Source of the DNA: Actinomycetota bacterium
Lineage (GTDB): Bacteria; Actinomycetota; Actinomycetes; S36-B12
DNA length: 20,052 nt
Direction: 5' to 3'
NCBI GenBank assembly: GCA_947472655.1
Contig: CANJCG010000013.1
Location: 1 to 20,052 of the forward strand
Position 1 is the stretch's first letter, and the number at the start of each line of letters is the position of its first letter. The position numbers and the translations under genes were made by a program. The notes under the pieces were generated by a model. The model did not search any database, had not been told where the DNA came from, and saw only the letters and a program-made list of their open reading frames with translations. Below are positions 8,729 to 15,976 of the stretch, piece after piece.

Positions 8729-8842
8729 GAATCCTCCTTAATGGCCCTATTGTGCCGAAACAGGGAGGAACTCCTGCCAGGTACGGGGCAAAGCGGCGCT
8801 CGTGTATTGTTTCCTGCGCTGCCCGTAAGGGGAGCAAAGCTA

Positions 8843-8925
8843 GGCAGCTTGCCCGAGCGGCCAATGGGAGCGGACTGTAAATCCGCCGGCTTACGCCTTC
8901 GAAGGTTCGAATCCTCCAGCTGCCA
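8843..8925 (+). tRNA. tRNA-Tyr (GTA)
   Basis: A class II tRNA of 83 bases. The acceptor stem GGCAGCT/AGCTGCC pairs perfectly, the anticodon stem GCGGA/TCCGC encloses loop CTGTAAA with anticodon GTA, and a long variable arm has stem GGC/GCC. The discriminator base is A and CCA is not encoded. The T stem GAAGG/CCTCC contains one A-C mismatch (8902 with 8916). A possible -10 box TATTGT lies at 8805-8810. Confidence 0.95.
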
Positions 8926-8930
8926 CGCGT

Positions 8931-8966
8931 AAGGCCCCGATTCTTTTAGAATCGGGGCCTTTTACT
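8931..8966 (+). terminator. Rho-independent terminator after tRNA-Tyr
   Basis: A perfect 14-bp stem (8931-8944 pairing with 8948-8961) with a three-base TTT loop and GC-rich core GGCCCCGA is followed by TTTACTT. It starts six bases after the tRNA, as expected for a tRNA terminator. Confidence 0.93.
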
Positions 8967-9115
8967 TATAACGGACGTTTCAAACACCATGGAACCGGAT
9001 CATTTCGGATATGTGCTACAGGTCACAGAATTTCAACTTAGAGTCACGCCGAGTCCACGCTCCGATGGCGATGAATCACCCTTGATTCGAAGGACTCTAA
9101 GGAAAGAGGTTCAAG

Positions 9116-10399
9116 ATGATTCAACGTACACAGGGGAGCGCTAGGAAATCAGCGCTCGTTGGTGGTCTTGGTATTTCAGTCATGCTCGCCCTTGGCACGA
9201 CAGTGGCGAGCGCTGCTCCAAAACCGGCTCCGAAAGTTTCGCCTGCTCCCGTGAACTGTCCCGCAGAGGAAGGCGTCACGCCAACCAGCATTACTCTCGG
9301 TTTCTTCTCACCTAAAACTGGCCCAGCTGCTGCAAACTTTGCAGGCGGTGAAGAAGCGGCAAAATTGCGTATTGCTCAGGAAAATGCAAAGGGTGGAATC
9401 TTCGGCCGTAAGATTCAAATGATCGGCTATGACGATCAGGCCAGTGCAGCAACTCAAGTGACCGTTGCAAATAAGGCAATGACGAACGATCACGTGTTCG
9501 GCATCGTTATGACATCCGCGAACGATGCGGCTTTCCCAACCTTTAAAGCAGCCAACCTTCCGGTTACTGGCTTCAACGTGTTGGCGATGTCAACGGACAG
9601 AAACACTTTCTCAGTCACGGGCCCTCCGTCGCCTGGTGTTATTGCGACTGCTGTTTTTGAACGTCTCAAGGCAACAGGGGCAACGAAGATCGCACTCATC
9701 GCTCACAACAGTCCTAGCGCTGCTGCTGGCATGATCAATACATCAAAAGCCAACCAAGTAATTAACGCGATGACTCAATCGCTGTTGATTGTTGATGAGC
9801 CACAGGGCGCGCATGATGCAACCTCAACGGCACTTCGAGTAAAGCAGTCAGGTGCGGATGCCGCTTACATGTCGATGTATGTCGACGGAGTGGTATCGAT
9901 TTCCCAAGCATTAGCGCAGCAAGGTGTATCGCTCAAGGGCGTTGTTGGTGCGGGGGTTATTGACCCCGCAATTATTGCTAAAGCAGCAGGCCCGCTTGAG
10001 GGGATGATTGGTACGACCTACGGCACTATTCCTGTTGGTGTTCCAGGTCACCCAGCAATGCGTACCTTCGTTAACGGCATGAAGGCAGCCGGACTGAATC
10101 CTTACTCAGCAACTCCGCCAGTGGCTTATGCAGCAACTGATCTGATGATTGAAGGCTTAAAGCGAGCGGGCAAGTGCCTCACGAGAGCGTCCTTCGTTGA
10201 CAACCTTCGTAAGGTCACCTCATTTGATGCTCACGGCTTGATTCCTCAGAAGGTTTCATTCCAGCCAGGTGTCACCCCGATGGGAACTCCAAATAATTGC
10301 AGTTGGTACATCCAGGTCAAGAACGGCGTTCCAGTTCCTGATAAGGCTCCTACCTGCGGCAAGTTGGTCAACACCACGACGATGGCTGTCGTCAGCTAA
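9116..10399 (+). CDS. Branched-chain amino acid-type ABC substrate-binding protein
   Basis: An exported solute-binding protein of 427 residues, similar to the LivJ/Peripla_BP_6 class that binds amino acids, amides or urea. Residues 1-33 form a Sec signal peptide: basic start, hydrophobic core GGLGISVMLALGTTV, and an ASA-A cleavage site after A33. There is no lipobox. The mature part shows TLGFFSPKTGPAAANFAGGE and ENAKGGIFGRKIQMIGYDDQ, typical of the fold. It could be held at the membrane by permease contact only, which is odd for a Gram-positive relative. A GGAAAGAGG ribosome-binding site precedes the ATG. No permease or ATPase gene is nearby, so the ligand and partners are unknown. Confidence 0.88.
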   Translation: MIQRTQGSARKSALVGGLGISVMLALGTTVASAAPKPAPKVSPAPVNCPAEEGVTPTSITLGFFSPKTGPAAANFAGGEEAAKLRIAQENAKGGIFGRKIQMIGYDDQASAATQVTVANKAMTNDHVFGIVMTSANDAAFPTFKAANLPVTGFNVLAMSTDRNTFSVTGPPSPGVIATAVFERLKATGATKIALIAHNSPSAAAGMINTSKANQVINAMTQSLLIVDEPQGAHDATSTALRVKQSGADAAYMSMYVDGVVSISQALAQQGVSLKGVVGAGVIDPAIIAKAAGPLEGMIGTTYGTIPVGVPGHPAMRTFVNGMKAAGLNPYSATPPVAYAATDLMIEGLKRAGKCLTRASFVDNLRKVTSFDAHGLIPQKVSFQPGVTPMGTPNNCSWYIQVKNGVPVPDKAPTCGKLVNTTTMAVVS

Positions 10400-10416
10400 C
10401 ACGAATAGAAATATGA

Positions 10417-10453
10417 GTGAAGCGGTGGGTGCCCAAGGCTCCCACCGCTTCAC
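10417..10453 (+). terminator. Long hairpin after the substrate-binding protein gene
   Basis: A perfect 13-bp stem (10417-10429 with 10441-10453) continues after a T-T mismatch into three more pairs (GCC with GGC) around a CAA loop. It begins 17 bases after the stop codon. The following ACTTTGCTC is only weakly T-rich, so it may work as a terminator or as an mRNA-stabilising structure. Confidence 0.75.
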
Positions 10454-10505
10454 ACTTTGCTCACCAGAAGGCGCGCTGATTGAACGAATACGGCAGACTG
10501 CCCCA

Positions 10506-11771
10506 ATGGCCAAGTGGAGCATCGACATCACCCCGCTTCGGACCTCCAAGGATTTCCGCAACCTGTTCACCAGTGGGATGATCACCTACTTGGGATCAAT
10601 GATCACCTACGTTGCGATCCCTTTTCAGGTCGCGCACCTCACGGGCTCGTTTGTTGCGGTAGGCGCCGTGGGTCTCGTTGAACTCGTGCCACTTATCTTG
10701 TTTGGACTCTATGGGGGAGCGCTTGCTGACACCTTGGATCGTCGTCGTATCGTCTTAGTTACCGAAGTCGCAGCGATAGTGCTGTTAGGGATCCTGTTTC
10801 TCAATGCGATGATCCCTTCGCCTCAACTGTGGTTGATCTATGTCATTGCGTTCCTGTTGGCGGCTGAAAGTGGGCTTCAGAGTCCTTCGCTGAATGCGAT
10901 CATGCCAAGAGTCGTGAAACACGATGAGCTCGCGGCGGCAGGCGCTTTGAGAATGGTGCGTTACAACGTAGGTTCGATCGTTGGACCTGCGGCAGGCGGA
11001 TTGATTATCGCGTTCGGCGGCGTTGGTCTTGCCTATGGAGTGGACCTAGTTTCCTATGTAGTTTCAGCATTCTTCTTGTTTAGGTTACGTAGCCTTGAAC
11101 CGATTCGAGAAACCACAGAGCGTGCAGGGGTGTCGCACATTCTTGAAGGTATGAAATATGCGTTAAGTCGCAAGGATCTTTTGGGCACATACATTGTCGA
11201 TCTCATCGCCATGATCTTCGCCTTTCCAATCGCCCTATATCCGTTCTTGGCACAAGAGTTTGATGCCCCGTGGGCCTTGGGCTTGCTATACGCGGCAACA
11301 GCTGTTGGCGCGCTGATTGTGACGCTCACCAGCGGATGGACCTCAAAGATGAAAAGGCATGGCCGCTTCGTTGTGATTGCAGCTGCACTGTGGGGTGGCT
11401 GTATCGCTCTTGTAGGAGTGGCACCCAATATCTGGTGGGTTTTAGTCTTCTTGATGTTTGCGGGCGCTGCAGACATTGTCAGCGGGATTTTCCGTGGGCT
11501 GGTGTGGAATCAGACAATTCCCGATGAGGTTCGAGGGCGCATGGCAGGTATTGAGATGCTGAGTTATTCAGTTGGACCGCTACTTGGGCAGGTCCGAAGT
11601 TCAACGGTTGCTTCGCTTACATCGTTGCGGTTCTCATTTGCCAGCGGGGGCTTGCTGTGCGTGCTTGGCGTGGGGATAGCAGCTGTTCTGACTCCAGCGT
11701 TGTGGAATTACAACTCAGACACTAATGAACATGCACAGCGTGAACGCGATGTTCGCAAAGATCTCCAGTAG
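10506..11771 (+). CDS. MFS transporter (MFS_3 / EntS-like exporter)
   Basis: A 421-residue membrane protein of about twelve helices. It resembles the enterobactin-exporter-like branch of the major facilitator superfamily: TPLRTSKDFRNLFTSGMI near the N-terminus, the loop 2-3 motif A variant GGALADTLDRRR (70-81), LQSPSLNAIMPRVV, and NQTIPDEVRGRMAGIEMLSYSVGPLLGQ in the second half. The ATG at 10506 is chosen because the frame runs open upstream only through the hairpin at 10417-10453 and into the preceding gene, and homologous proteins begin near TPLRTSKDFR. There is no clear ribosome-binding site. The substrate cannot be inferred; the neighbours give no siderophore context. Confidence 0.87.
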   Translation: MAKWSIDITPLRTSKDFRNLFTSGMITYLGSMITYVAIPFQVAHLTGSFVAVGAVGLVELVPLILFGLYGGALADTLDRRRIVLVTEVAAIVLLGILFLNAMIPSPQLWLIYVIAFLLAAESGLQSPSLNAIMPRVVKHDELAAAGALRMVRYNVGSIVGPAAGGLIIAFGGVGLAYGVDLVSYVVSAFFLFRLRSLEPIRETTERAGVSHILEGMKYALSRKDLLGTYIVDLIAMIFAFPIALYPFLAQEFDAPWALGLLYAATAVGALIVTLTSGWTSKMKRHGRFVVIAAALWGGCIALVGVAPNIWWVLVFLMFAGAADIVSGIFRGLVWNQTIPDEVRGRMAGIEMLSYSVGPLLGQVRSSTVASLTSLRFSFASGGLLCVLGVGIAAVLTPALWNYNSDTNEHAQRERDVRKDLQ

Positions 11772-11774
11772 AAA

Positions 11775-11799
11775 AGTTGCATTGCCAGCACATGCAACT
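11775..11799 (-). terminator. Hairpin between convergent MFS and peptidase genes
   Basis: AGTTGCAT (11775-11782) pairs perfectly with ATGCAACT (11792-11799) around a nine-base loop. Read on the minus strand, the hairpin is followed by TTTTC, so it suits termination of the peptidase gene, whose stop codon it includes. On the plus strand there is no T run. Confidence 0.55.
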
Positions 11800-12517
11800 A
11801 AGTCGGGTCCAAGACTGTGATCGCAATAGTTCCTTCAATGCGGTGCTTTCCTGAACTTTCAATCCGCCAAGAATCTAGGCGCCCTACGGATCGAAAGTCC
11901 CAAACGTTGCTTCCGTTACTCTCCCCAACAAGGGCAGTGTCCTCGTCGACCCCAAGCGTTTCAGCATGTTTACTCACCAACGGCTTCAGGGTGAAGTCAG
12001 GCATCCAATGGGAAAGGCGATCAAAATGTGGAAGAACGCGGATATTGGGCAGGAGCCCTAGGCCGCTCACCCCACCACTGCGTGGATGACGAAAGTCGGG
12101 GACGTAACCACACATCGCCATAGCCCCAGCACTACAGCCAGCCAGGGAAGCCCCGATATTCCATTCGTGCACAATCGCTTCCCACACTTTGGTGTCCCGC
12201 AGTGTTTCGGCTAAGTACGAGGGGTTACCACCGGATAGGTAGATGAGTCCGGCCCCGGCAATGAGCTCAACCCACTTCGGATTATTTGCATCATCACGAT
12301 CGCGAACATCGATCACAACTTGTTCAACGCCAAGGCGAGCTGCTGCATTGGCCCCAAGGTTATGCCAGTGCGCAAGTGAGGTATCGCCTTCGGGCGCCGC
12401 AGCTGTTGCAAGTTGCACAAATGTAGCTGGACGATCTTTCAGCAGCCAAGCTTCAATATCCTGCATGACTGGCAGGTATTCGCCACTGCCGACTAGCGCG
12501 ATGCGTCCTTGGGTCAT
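11798..12517 (-). CDS. Type 1 glutamine amidotransferase-like / peptidase S51 family protein
   Basis: The 239-residue protein has features of the S51 family (dipeptidase E, cyanophycinase): GSGEY near the start, IYLSGGNPSYL at 92-102, the nucleophile elbow AGCSAGAM with serine S129, and PHFDRL with a candidate catalytic histidine H164. This implies a cytosolic serine hydrolase acting on peptides with acidic residues, but the exact substrate is not visible. Cyanophycin use is possible only if a cyanophycin system exists elsewhere. The gene probably has a leaderless mRNA, as TAGAGT ends six bases before the ATG. It is convergent with the MFS gene. Confidence 0.82.
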   Translation of the reverse strand: MTQGRIALVGSGEYLPVMQDIEAWLLKDRPATFVQLATAAAPEGDTSLAHWHNLGANAAARLGVEQVVIDVRDRDDANNPKWVELIAGAGLIYLSGGNPSYLAETLRDTKVWEAIVHEWNIGASLAGCSAGAMAMCGYVPDFRHPRSGGVSGLGLLPNIRVLPHFDRLSHWMPDFTLKPLVSKHAETLGVDEDTALVGESNGSNVWDFRSVGRLDSWRIESSGKHRIEGTIAITVLDPT

Positions 12518-12529
12518 GGGCTGACTCTA
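12518..12529 (-). promoter_or_regulatory. Predicted leaderless -10 box of the S51 peptidase gene
   Basis: On the minus strand TAGAGT (12524-12529) ends six bases before the ATG at 12517. It fits TAnnnT; the -35 region is weak. Confidence 0.45.
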
Positions 12530-12601
12530 GATGCTCGAGACGAACGTGAACTCATACTTTGGCCATCCGGTCAAGGACAAATAAAACTTTGAATATCCAG
12601 G

Positions 12602-13531
12602 CTAATCGATAGGGAAATGCACGCCGGTCAGATCCTCACTGATATCCCAAAGTCGTCGCGCTGCATCCAGATCTTTTGCTGCGTTCGTGCGGTCGACAAG
12701 TTTTGGATAGCCCTTCCATTCTTTCCAGCCGTCTGGGCCGATATAACTGTCGCCCGCTAAATTCGGTGCGGTTGCTGCGAATAAAATCGGTAGGGCCCCA
12801 AGTTCTGCGTCTTGACCAAACCACGAACTCACGGTGTCAGACATCTTGGCCTGCATGGTTTTATTGCGAAGTCGCGCACTACCCGAAGTCAGATTGGTGG
12901 CTGAATAGCCAGGGTGGGCAACCATCGCTTTCATTGAACTTCCGACAAGATCAAGGCGTCGTTGTAATTCACTGGTGAAGAGCAGGTTGGCAAGTTTGGA
13001 CTGGCCATATTGATTCCAGGCACGATATTTCTTGGTCGCCATCAGATCGTCGAAGTTCATTGCCTTAACCATTCGATGGGCGTTAGAAGCCACATTGACC
13101 ACGCGAGATTGTGGTTTAGCGAGCAGTGCTGGCATCAGGAGACCGGTCAGCGCAAAATGCCCAAGGTGGTTGGTTGCGAATTGAACTTCGAAGCCATCGG
13201 CTGAAACGCGTGCAGGAATGGCCATGACTCCAGCGTTATTGATCAAGAGATCGAGTCCGTCAACGTTGTCCTGGCTCCACAATTGGGCGAATTCACGCAC
13301 GCTTGCCAGGCTTGAAACATCAAGGTGTTGTACGGCGACAAACTCTCCGCCGGCGTCAGCTATCTCTGCGGCTGCTGTGGCACCTTTGGCTAGATCACGC
13401 ACAGCGAGCGTGACTTGCACACCAGCCTGAGCTAGAGCTTTTGCCGTGCACAGACCCAAACCAGAGTTAGCGCCGGTCACGATGGCTCGGCGGCCTTGTA
13501 AGTTAGGCATATCTGATTTAGTCCATTTCAT
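12602..13531 (-). CDS. Short-chain dehydrogenase/reductase
   Basis: A 309-residue SDR with the cofactor-binding motif TGANSGLG at 19-26, NNAG at 98-101, catalytic serine S149 in VNVASNAH, and YGQSK with Y175 and K179. An arginine after the second strand (AVRD) suggests NADP(H). It resembles the actinobacterial retinol dehydrogenase-like group, whose members often begin MKWT-x-D-P followed by the nucleotide-binding motif; on that basis the ATG at 13531 is chosen. Other in-frame ATGs are at 13585, 13567 and 13510. The frame continues upstream across tRNA-Thr, so the longest reading is certainly wrong. The substrate is unknown. Confidence 0.85.
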   Translation of the reverse strand: MKWTKSDMPNLQGRRAIVTGANSGLGLCTAKALAQAGVQVTLAVRDLAKGATAAAEIADAGGEFVAVQHLDVSSLASVREFAQLWSQDNVDGLDLLINNAGVMAIPARVSADGFEVQFATNHLGHFALTGLLMPALLAKPQSRVVNVASNAHRMVKAMNFDDLMATKKYRAWNQYGQSKLANLLFTSELQRRLDLVGSSMKAMVAHPGYSATNLTSGSARLRNKTMQAKMSDTVSSWFGQDAELGALPILFAATAPNLAGDSYIGPDGWKEWKGYPKLVDRTNAAKDLDAARRLWDISEDLTGVHFPID

Positions 13532-13613
13532 TGGAACAGTGTGGTGCCTTTGCGGTAATTGAGCCATCTTGGGGGCTTTAGTCATGCGATTTCTGCTGGC
13601 CGATGCTGGCGTG

Positions 13614-13619
13614 TACTCT
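13614..13619 (+). promoter_or_regulatory. Candidate -10 box for tRNA-Thr / tRNA-Met / rpmG
   Basis: TACTCT lies 13 bases before tRNA-Thr and fits TAnnnT. The -35 region is not convincing. Confidence 0.35.
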
Positions 13620-13632
13620 TGGCAGGCTTTGC

Positions 13633-13705
13633 GCCCCCATAGCTCAGTCGGTAGAGCGTCTCCATGGTAAGGAGAAGGTCTACGGTTCAATTCCGTATGG
13701 GGGCT
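13633..13705 (+). tRNA. tRNA-Thr (GGT)
   Basis: A 73-base tRNA. Acceptor stem GCCCCCA/TGGGGGC is perfect, the anticodon stem TCTCC/GGAGA holds loop ATGGTAA with anticodon GGT, and the T loop is TTCAATT. Discriminator is T; CCA is not encoded. It lies 37 bases before tRNA-Met, and the pair precedes rpmG as in many actinobacteria. Confidence 0.95.
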
Positions 13706-13742
13706 CGAAGGTAGCAGTGGCTTCACGGTCGTTGCCGCCTCA

Positions 13743-13815
13743 AGCGGGGTAGCTCAGTTGGTAGAGCAAGCGGCTCATAATCGCTGTGTCGCCGGTTCAA
13801 ATCCGGCCCTCGCTA
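13743..13815 (+). tRNA. tRNA-Met (CAT), elongator type
   Basis: A 73-base tRNA. Acceptor stem AGCGGGG/CCTCGCT pairs with one G-T, anticodon loop CTCATAA gives CAT, and T stem GCCGG/CCGGC is perfect. The 1-72 pair is A-T and the anticodon stem lacks the three G-C pairs of initiators, so it is not tRNA-fMet. A CAT-reading tRNA-Ile is formally possible, but the location before rpmG favours Met. Confidence 0.9.
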
Positions 13816-13888
13816 CTGGTGAGCTCTATGCAAAACCAGCCGTACGATTCAGGTTCGACTACGCGTTACCGTTAGAAAGAGACAGATC

Positions 13889-14056
13889 ATGGCCAAGGCA
13901 ACTGACGTCCGCCCAAAGATCACTTTGGCGTGCGAAGACTGCAAGCACCGTAACTACATCACCAAGAAGAATCGTCGTAACGATCCTGATCGCTTGGAGA
14001 TGAAGAAGCATTGCATGAACTGCAATAAGCACACCGTGCACAAGGAAACCCGCTAG
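13889..14056 (+). CDS. rpmG: 50S ribosomal protein L33
   Basis: A 55-residue basic protein of the large ribosomal subunit. It contains the zinc-ribbon cysteine pairs CEDC (15-18) and CMNC (42-45) and the core RNYITKKNRRNDPDRLEMKKHC (with KHC leading into the second pair), which places it among the zinc-binding L33 forms. The start is supported by the purine-rich GAAAGAGA just upstream. It follows tRNA-Met and precedes the dehydratase pair, the same order as rpmG-hadA-hadB in mycobacteria. Actinobacteria often also have a zinc-free L33 paralogue elsewhere. Confidence 0.96.
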   Translation: MAKATDVRPKITLACEDCKHRNYITKKNRRNDPDRLEMKKHCMNCNKHTVHKETR

Positions 14057-14069
14057 TCGGTTTTGCTTC

Positions 14070-14519
14070 ATGGCGCTGAATCCTGATTTCATCGGGCGGA
14101 CTTATCCTGCTGGACCCTCGTACGTTGTTGGTCGGGAGAAGATCCGAGAATTCGCGCGCGCTATTGGTGACTCAAACCCGGTTTTTCACGATCCTGAAGT
14201 GGCCCAGCGTCTGGGCTACTCAGATGTGATAGCCCCGCCAACGTTTGCCATCGTCGTCTCTCTCGAAGCAGCGAACGCAGCATTATTTGACCCCGATCTG
14301 GGCCTGGACTTTGCTCGGGTCGTTCATGGCGAGCAGACCTTCTCCTATGCCAGGCCGATCTGTGCGGGCGATGAGCTCGTGGTCACGACAGTCATCGAGA
14401 ACATTCGGACTATGGCTGGTAACGACATGATCACCACGAAGGGCACCATCACCACTGTCGCCGGTGAATTGGTAGCAACGGCCACTTCGATGTTGGTTTC
14501 TCGAGGTGCTGACGAATGA
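14070..14519 (+). CDS. HadA-like MaoC-fold dehydratase subunit
   Basis: A 149-residue hot-dog-fold protein of the FAS1-like dehydratase domain type, corresponding in place and sequence to HadA, the partner of HadB in (3R)-hydroxyacyl-ACP dehydration during FAS-II. Visible are VGREKIREFARAIGDSNPVF, then HDPEVAQRLGY and IAPPTFA. Candidate polar residues D34 and H40 lie in the GDSNPVFHD segment, but their spacing is one longer than in active MaoC sites, so this chain may be structural or substrate-binding. It overlaps the next gene by ATGA. No Shine-Dalgarno site is seen; rpmG ends 13 bases upstream. Confidence 0.86.
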   Translation: MALNPDFIGRTYPAGPSYVVGREKIREFARAIGDSNPVFHDPEVAQRLGYSDVIAPPTFAIVVSLEAANAALFDPDLGLDFARVVHGEQTFSYARPICAGDELVVTTVIENIRTMAGNDMITTKGTITTVAGELVATATSMLVSRGADE

Positions 14520-14944
14520 CCTCCACGATCAAGTTCGCTGACATTGCTGTTGGAACGGAGCTTCCATCTGCTCGTTACCCGATAGATCGCCTCACATTGG
14601 TGAAGTACGCAGGGGCCTCGGGAGATTTCAACACGATTCATTGGAACGAGCGCATCGCCACTGAAGTTGGGCTGCCTAACGTCATTGCCCACGGCATGCT
14701 CACGATGGCCATGGCAGTTCGGGTAGTCACAGACTGGGTCGGTGATCCAGGTGCAGTTATTGAATACGGAGTTCGTTTCACTCGCCCAGTCGTTGTACCT
14801 AACGACGATGCTGGCGTGTTCCTTGAGGTCACTGCCAAGGTCACCGATTTACTTGAAGCTAATCGAGCCAAAATTGCGATTACTGCCAAGTTTGACGACC
14901 AAACGGTGCTGGGCCGCGCCCAAGCAATCGTCCAACTCACCTGA
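14516..14944 (+). CDS. HadB-like MaoC dehydratase (catalytic subunit)
   Basis: A 142-residue MaoC-domain protein with the active-site motif YAGASGDFNTIHWNE, giving catalytic D37 and H42, followed by IAHGMLTMA (58-66). It should dehydrate 3-hydroxyacyl thioesters as a heterodimer with the preceding HadA-like chain, in fatty acid elongation or a related acyl pathway. The ATG overlaps the upstream stop and GAGGTG seven bases before it may serve as ribosome-binding site. No hadC follows, so a mycolic-acid-type elongation system is unlikely. Confidence 0.88.
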   Translation: MTSTIKFADIAVGTELPSARYPIDRLTLVKYAGASGDFNTIHWNERIATEVGLPNVIAHGMLTMAMAVRVVTDWVGDPGAVIEYGVRFTRPVVVPNDDAGVFLEVTAKVTDLLEANRAKIAITAKFDDQTVLGRAQAIVQLT

Positions 14945-14950
14945 ACTCTC

Positions 14951-14962
14951 TAGGCTGCACCT
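14951..14962 (+). promoter_or_regulatory. Predicted leaderless -10 box of murB
   Basis: TAGGCT (14951-14956) ends six bases before the murB ATG and no Shine-Dalgarno sequence is present. The -35 region overlaps the hadB-like gene and is weak. Confidence 0.5.
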
Positions 14963-15976
14963 ATGCGCTTCGCTGACTACACGACCTTGCATGTCGGTGG
15001 CGAGGCCGCGAATTTCATTAGCGCCACAAGTGAAGCTGAATTCATTACGGCTATTCACCAAGCAGATCAGGCCGGGCTCGACGTACTCATCCTTGGCGGC
15101 GGCTCCAATCTTCTTGTTTGTGATGATGGCTTTGCCGGATTAGTCGTGCATGCAGATGTGCGTCAGGTAGTTGTCGAAGAGTTCGAAGAGCATTTCGTCG
15201 TTACCGCAGCTTGTGGCGAACCATGGGATGCATTTGTCGTCACTTGCTTGTCCTCGGGATTCAACGGTCTGGAGGCCTTGTCAGGAATACCAGGAACAGT
15301 GGGGGCTACGCCAATTCAAAACGTTGGCGCCTATGGCGTTGAAGTTGCACAGGTGATTCAGACAGTTCGCGTGTGGGATCGCCAACTTCACAAGGTTCGC
15401 GATCTTGCAGCTGATGAGTGTGACTTCACTTACCGCAGTAGCGTCTTCAAAAAGAATCCCAATCGTTTTGTCGTGCTAGCCGTCTCATTCGTGCTCACTC
15501 GAGCAGCAGAGAGTCAGATTGCTTATCCGCAGCTCGCAGATGCCCTTGGACTCGAAGTAGGAGATAGCTCTGCTTCGTCTGAAATTCGAGATGCCGTGTT
15601 GCACTTGCGGCTAAGCAAAGCAATGGTCTTAGTGCGTGAAGATCATGATTCTTGGAGTGCCGGTTCGTTCTTCACTAATCCAATTCTTGATGAAGCCCAG
15701 GCGGCTGCACTACCTGCCCAATGCCCGCGTTATCCCAGCGAGCAAGGAGTGAAAGTCAGTGCCGCATGGCTTATTGAGCAGTCGGGCATAAGCAGGGGCT
15801 ACGGACTCAACGATCGAGCGAGAATTTCAACTAAGCACACCTTGGCGTTAACGAATCGTGGCACAGCAACCGCATCAGATATTCTTGAGCTTGCGCGCGA
15901 TGTTCGTCTGAAAGTACAAACGCACTTCGGAATTGAGTTACATCCCGAAGTGCGTTGCATTGGTTTTTCGCTTTAG
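14963..15976 (+). CDS. murB: UDP-N-acetylmuramate dehydrogenase
   Basis: MurB reduces UDP-GlcNAc-enolpyruvate to UDP-MurNAc with FAD and NADPH, an early cytosolic step of peptidoglycan synthesis. The 337-residue protein shows the FAD-binding TTLHVGGEA and LGGGSNLLV (44-52), GIPGTVGATPIQNVGAYG (108-125), FTYRSSVFK with R158, SAGSFFTNP with the catalytic serine S235, and ELHPEVRCIGF with E328. The YRSS region and overall layout fit type I MurB. The start leaves only a few residues before the TTLHVGG motif, consistent with a leaderless mRNA. The stop overlaps the convergent aminotransferase stop by four bases. Confidence 0.95.
   Translation: MRFADYTTLHVGGEAANFISATSEAEFITAIHQADQAGLDVLILGGGSNLLVCDDGFAGLVVHADVRQVVVEEFEEHFVVTAACGEPWDAFVVTCLSSGFNGLEALSGIPGTVGATPIQNVGAYGVEVAQVIQTVRVWDRQLHKVRDLAADECDFTYRSSVFKKNPNRFVVLAVSFVLTRAAESQIAYPQLADALGLEVGDSSASSEIRDAVLHLRLSKAMVLVREDHDSWSAGSFFTNPILDEAQAAALPAQCPRYPSEQGVKVSAAWLIEQSGISRGYGLNDRARISTKHTLALTNRGTATASDILELARDVRLKVQTHFGIELHPEVRCIGFSL

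Noticed and set aside
8843..8930. tRNA-Tyr as an integration site of a mobile element
   Set aside because: No integrase gene, and no second copy of the tRNA 3' end was seen elsewhere in the window.
10269..10505. Upstream extension of the MFS transporter reading frame, including an ATG at 10413
   Set aside because: The extension overlaps the end of the substrate-binding protein gene and runs through the 13-bp hairpin at 10417-10453. Its residues do not look like an MFS N-terminus, and the ATG at 10506 places the conserved start correctly.
13532..13726. Upstream extension of the short-chain dehydrogenase frame
   Set aside because: The frame continues on the minus strand across the well-formed tRNA-Thr gene. 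The dehydrogenase fold begins after 13510, so the extra residues are non-coding.
13743..13815. Initiator tRNA-fMet
   Set aside because: The first acceptor pair is A-T, not the unpaired C-A of initiators, and the anticodon stem lacks three consecutive G-C pairs.
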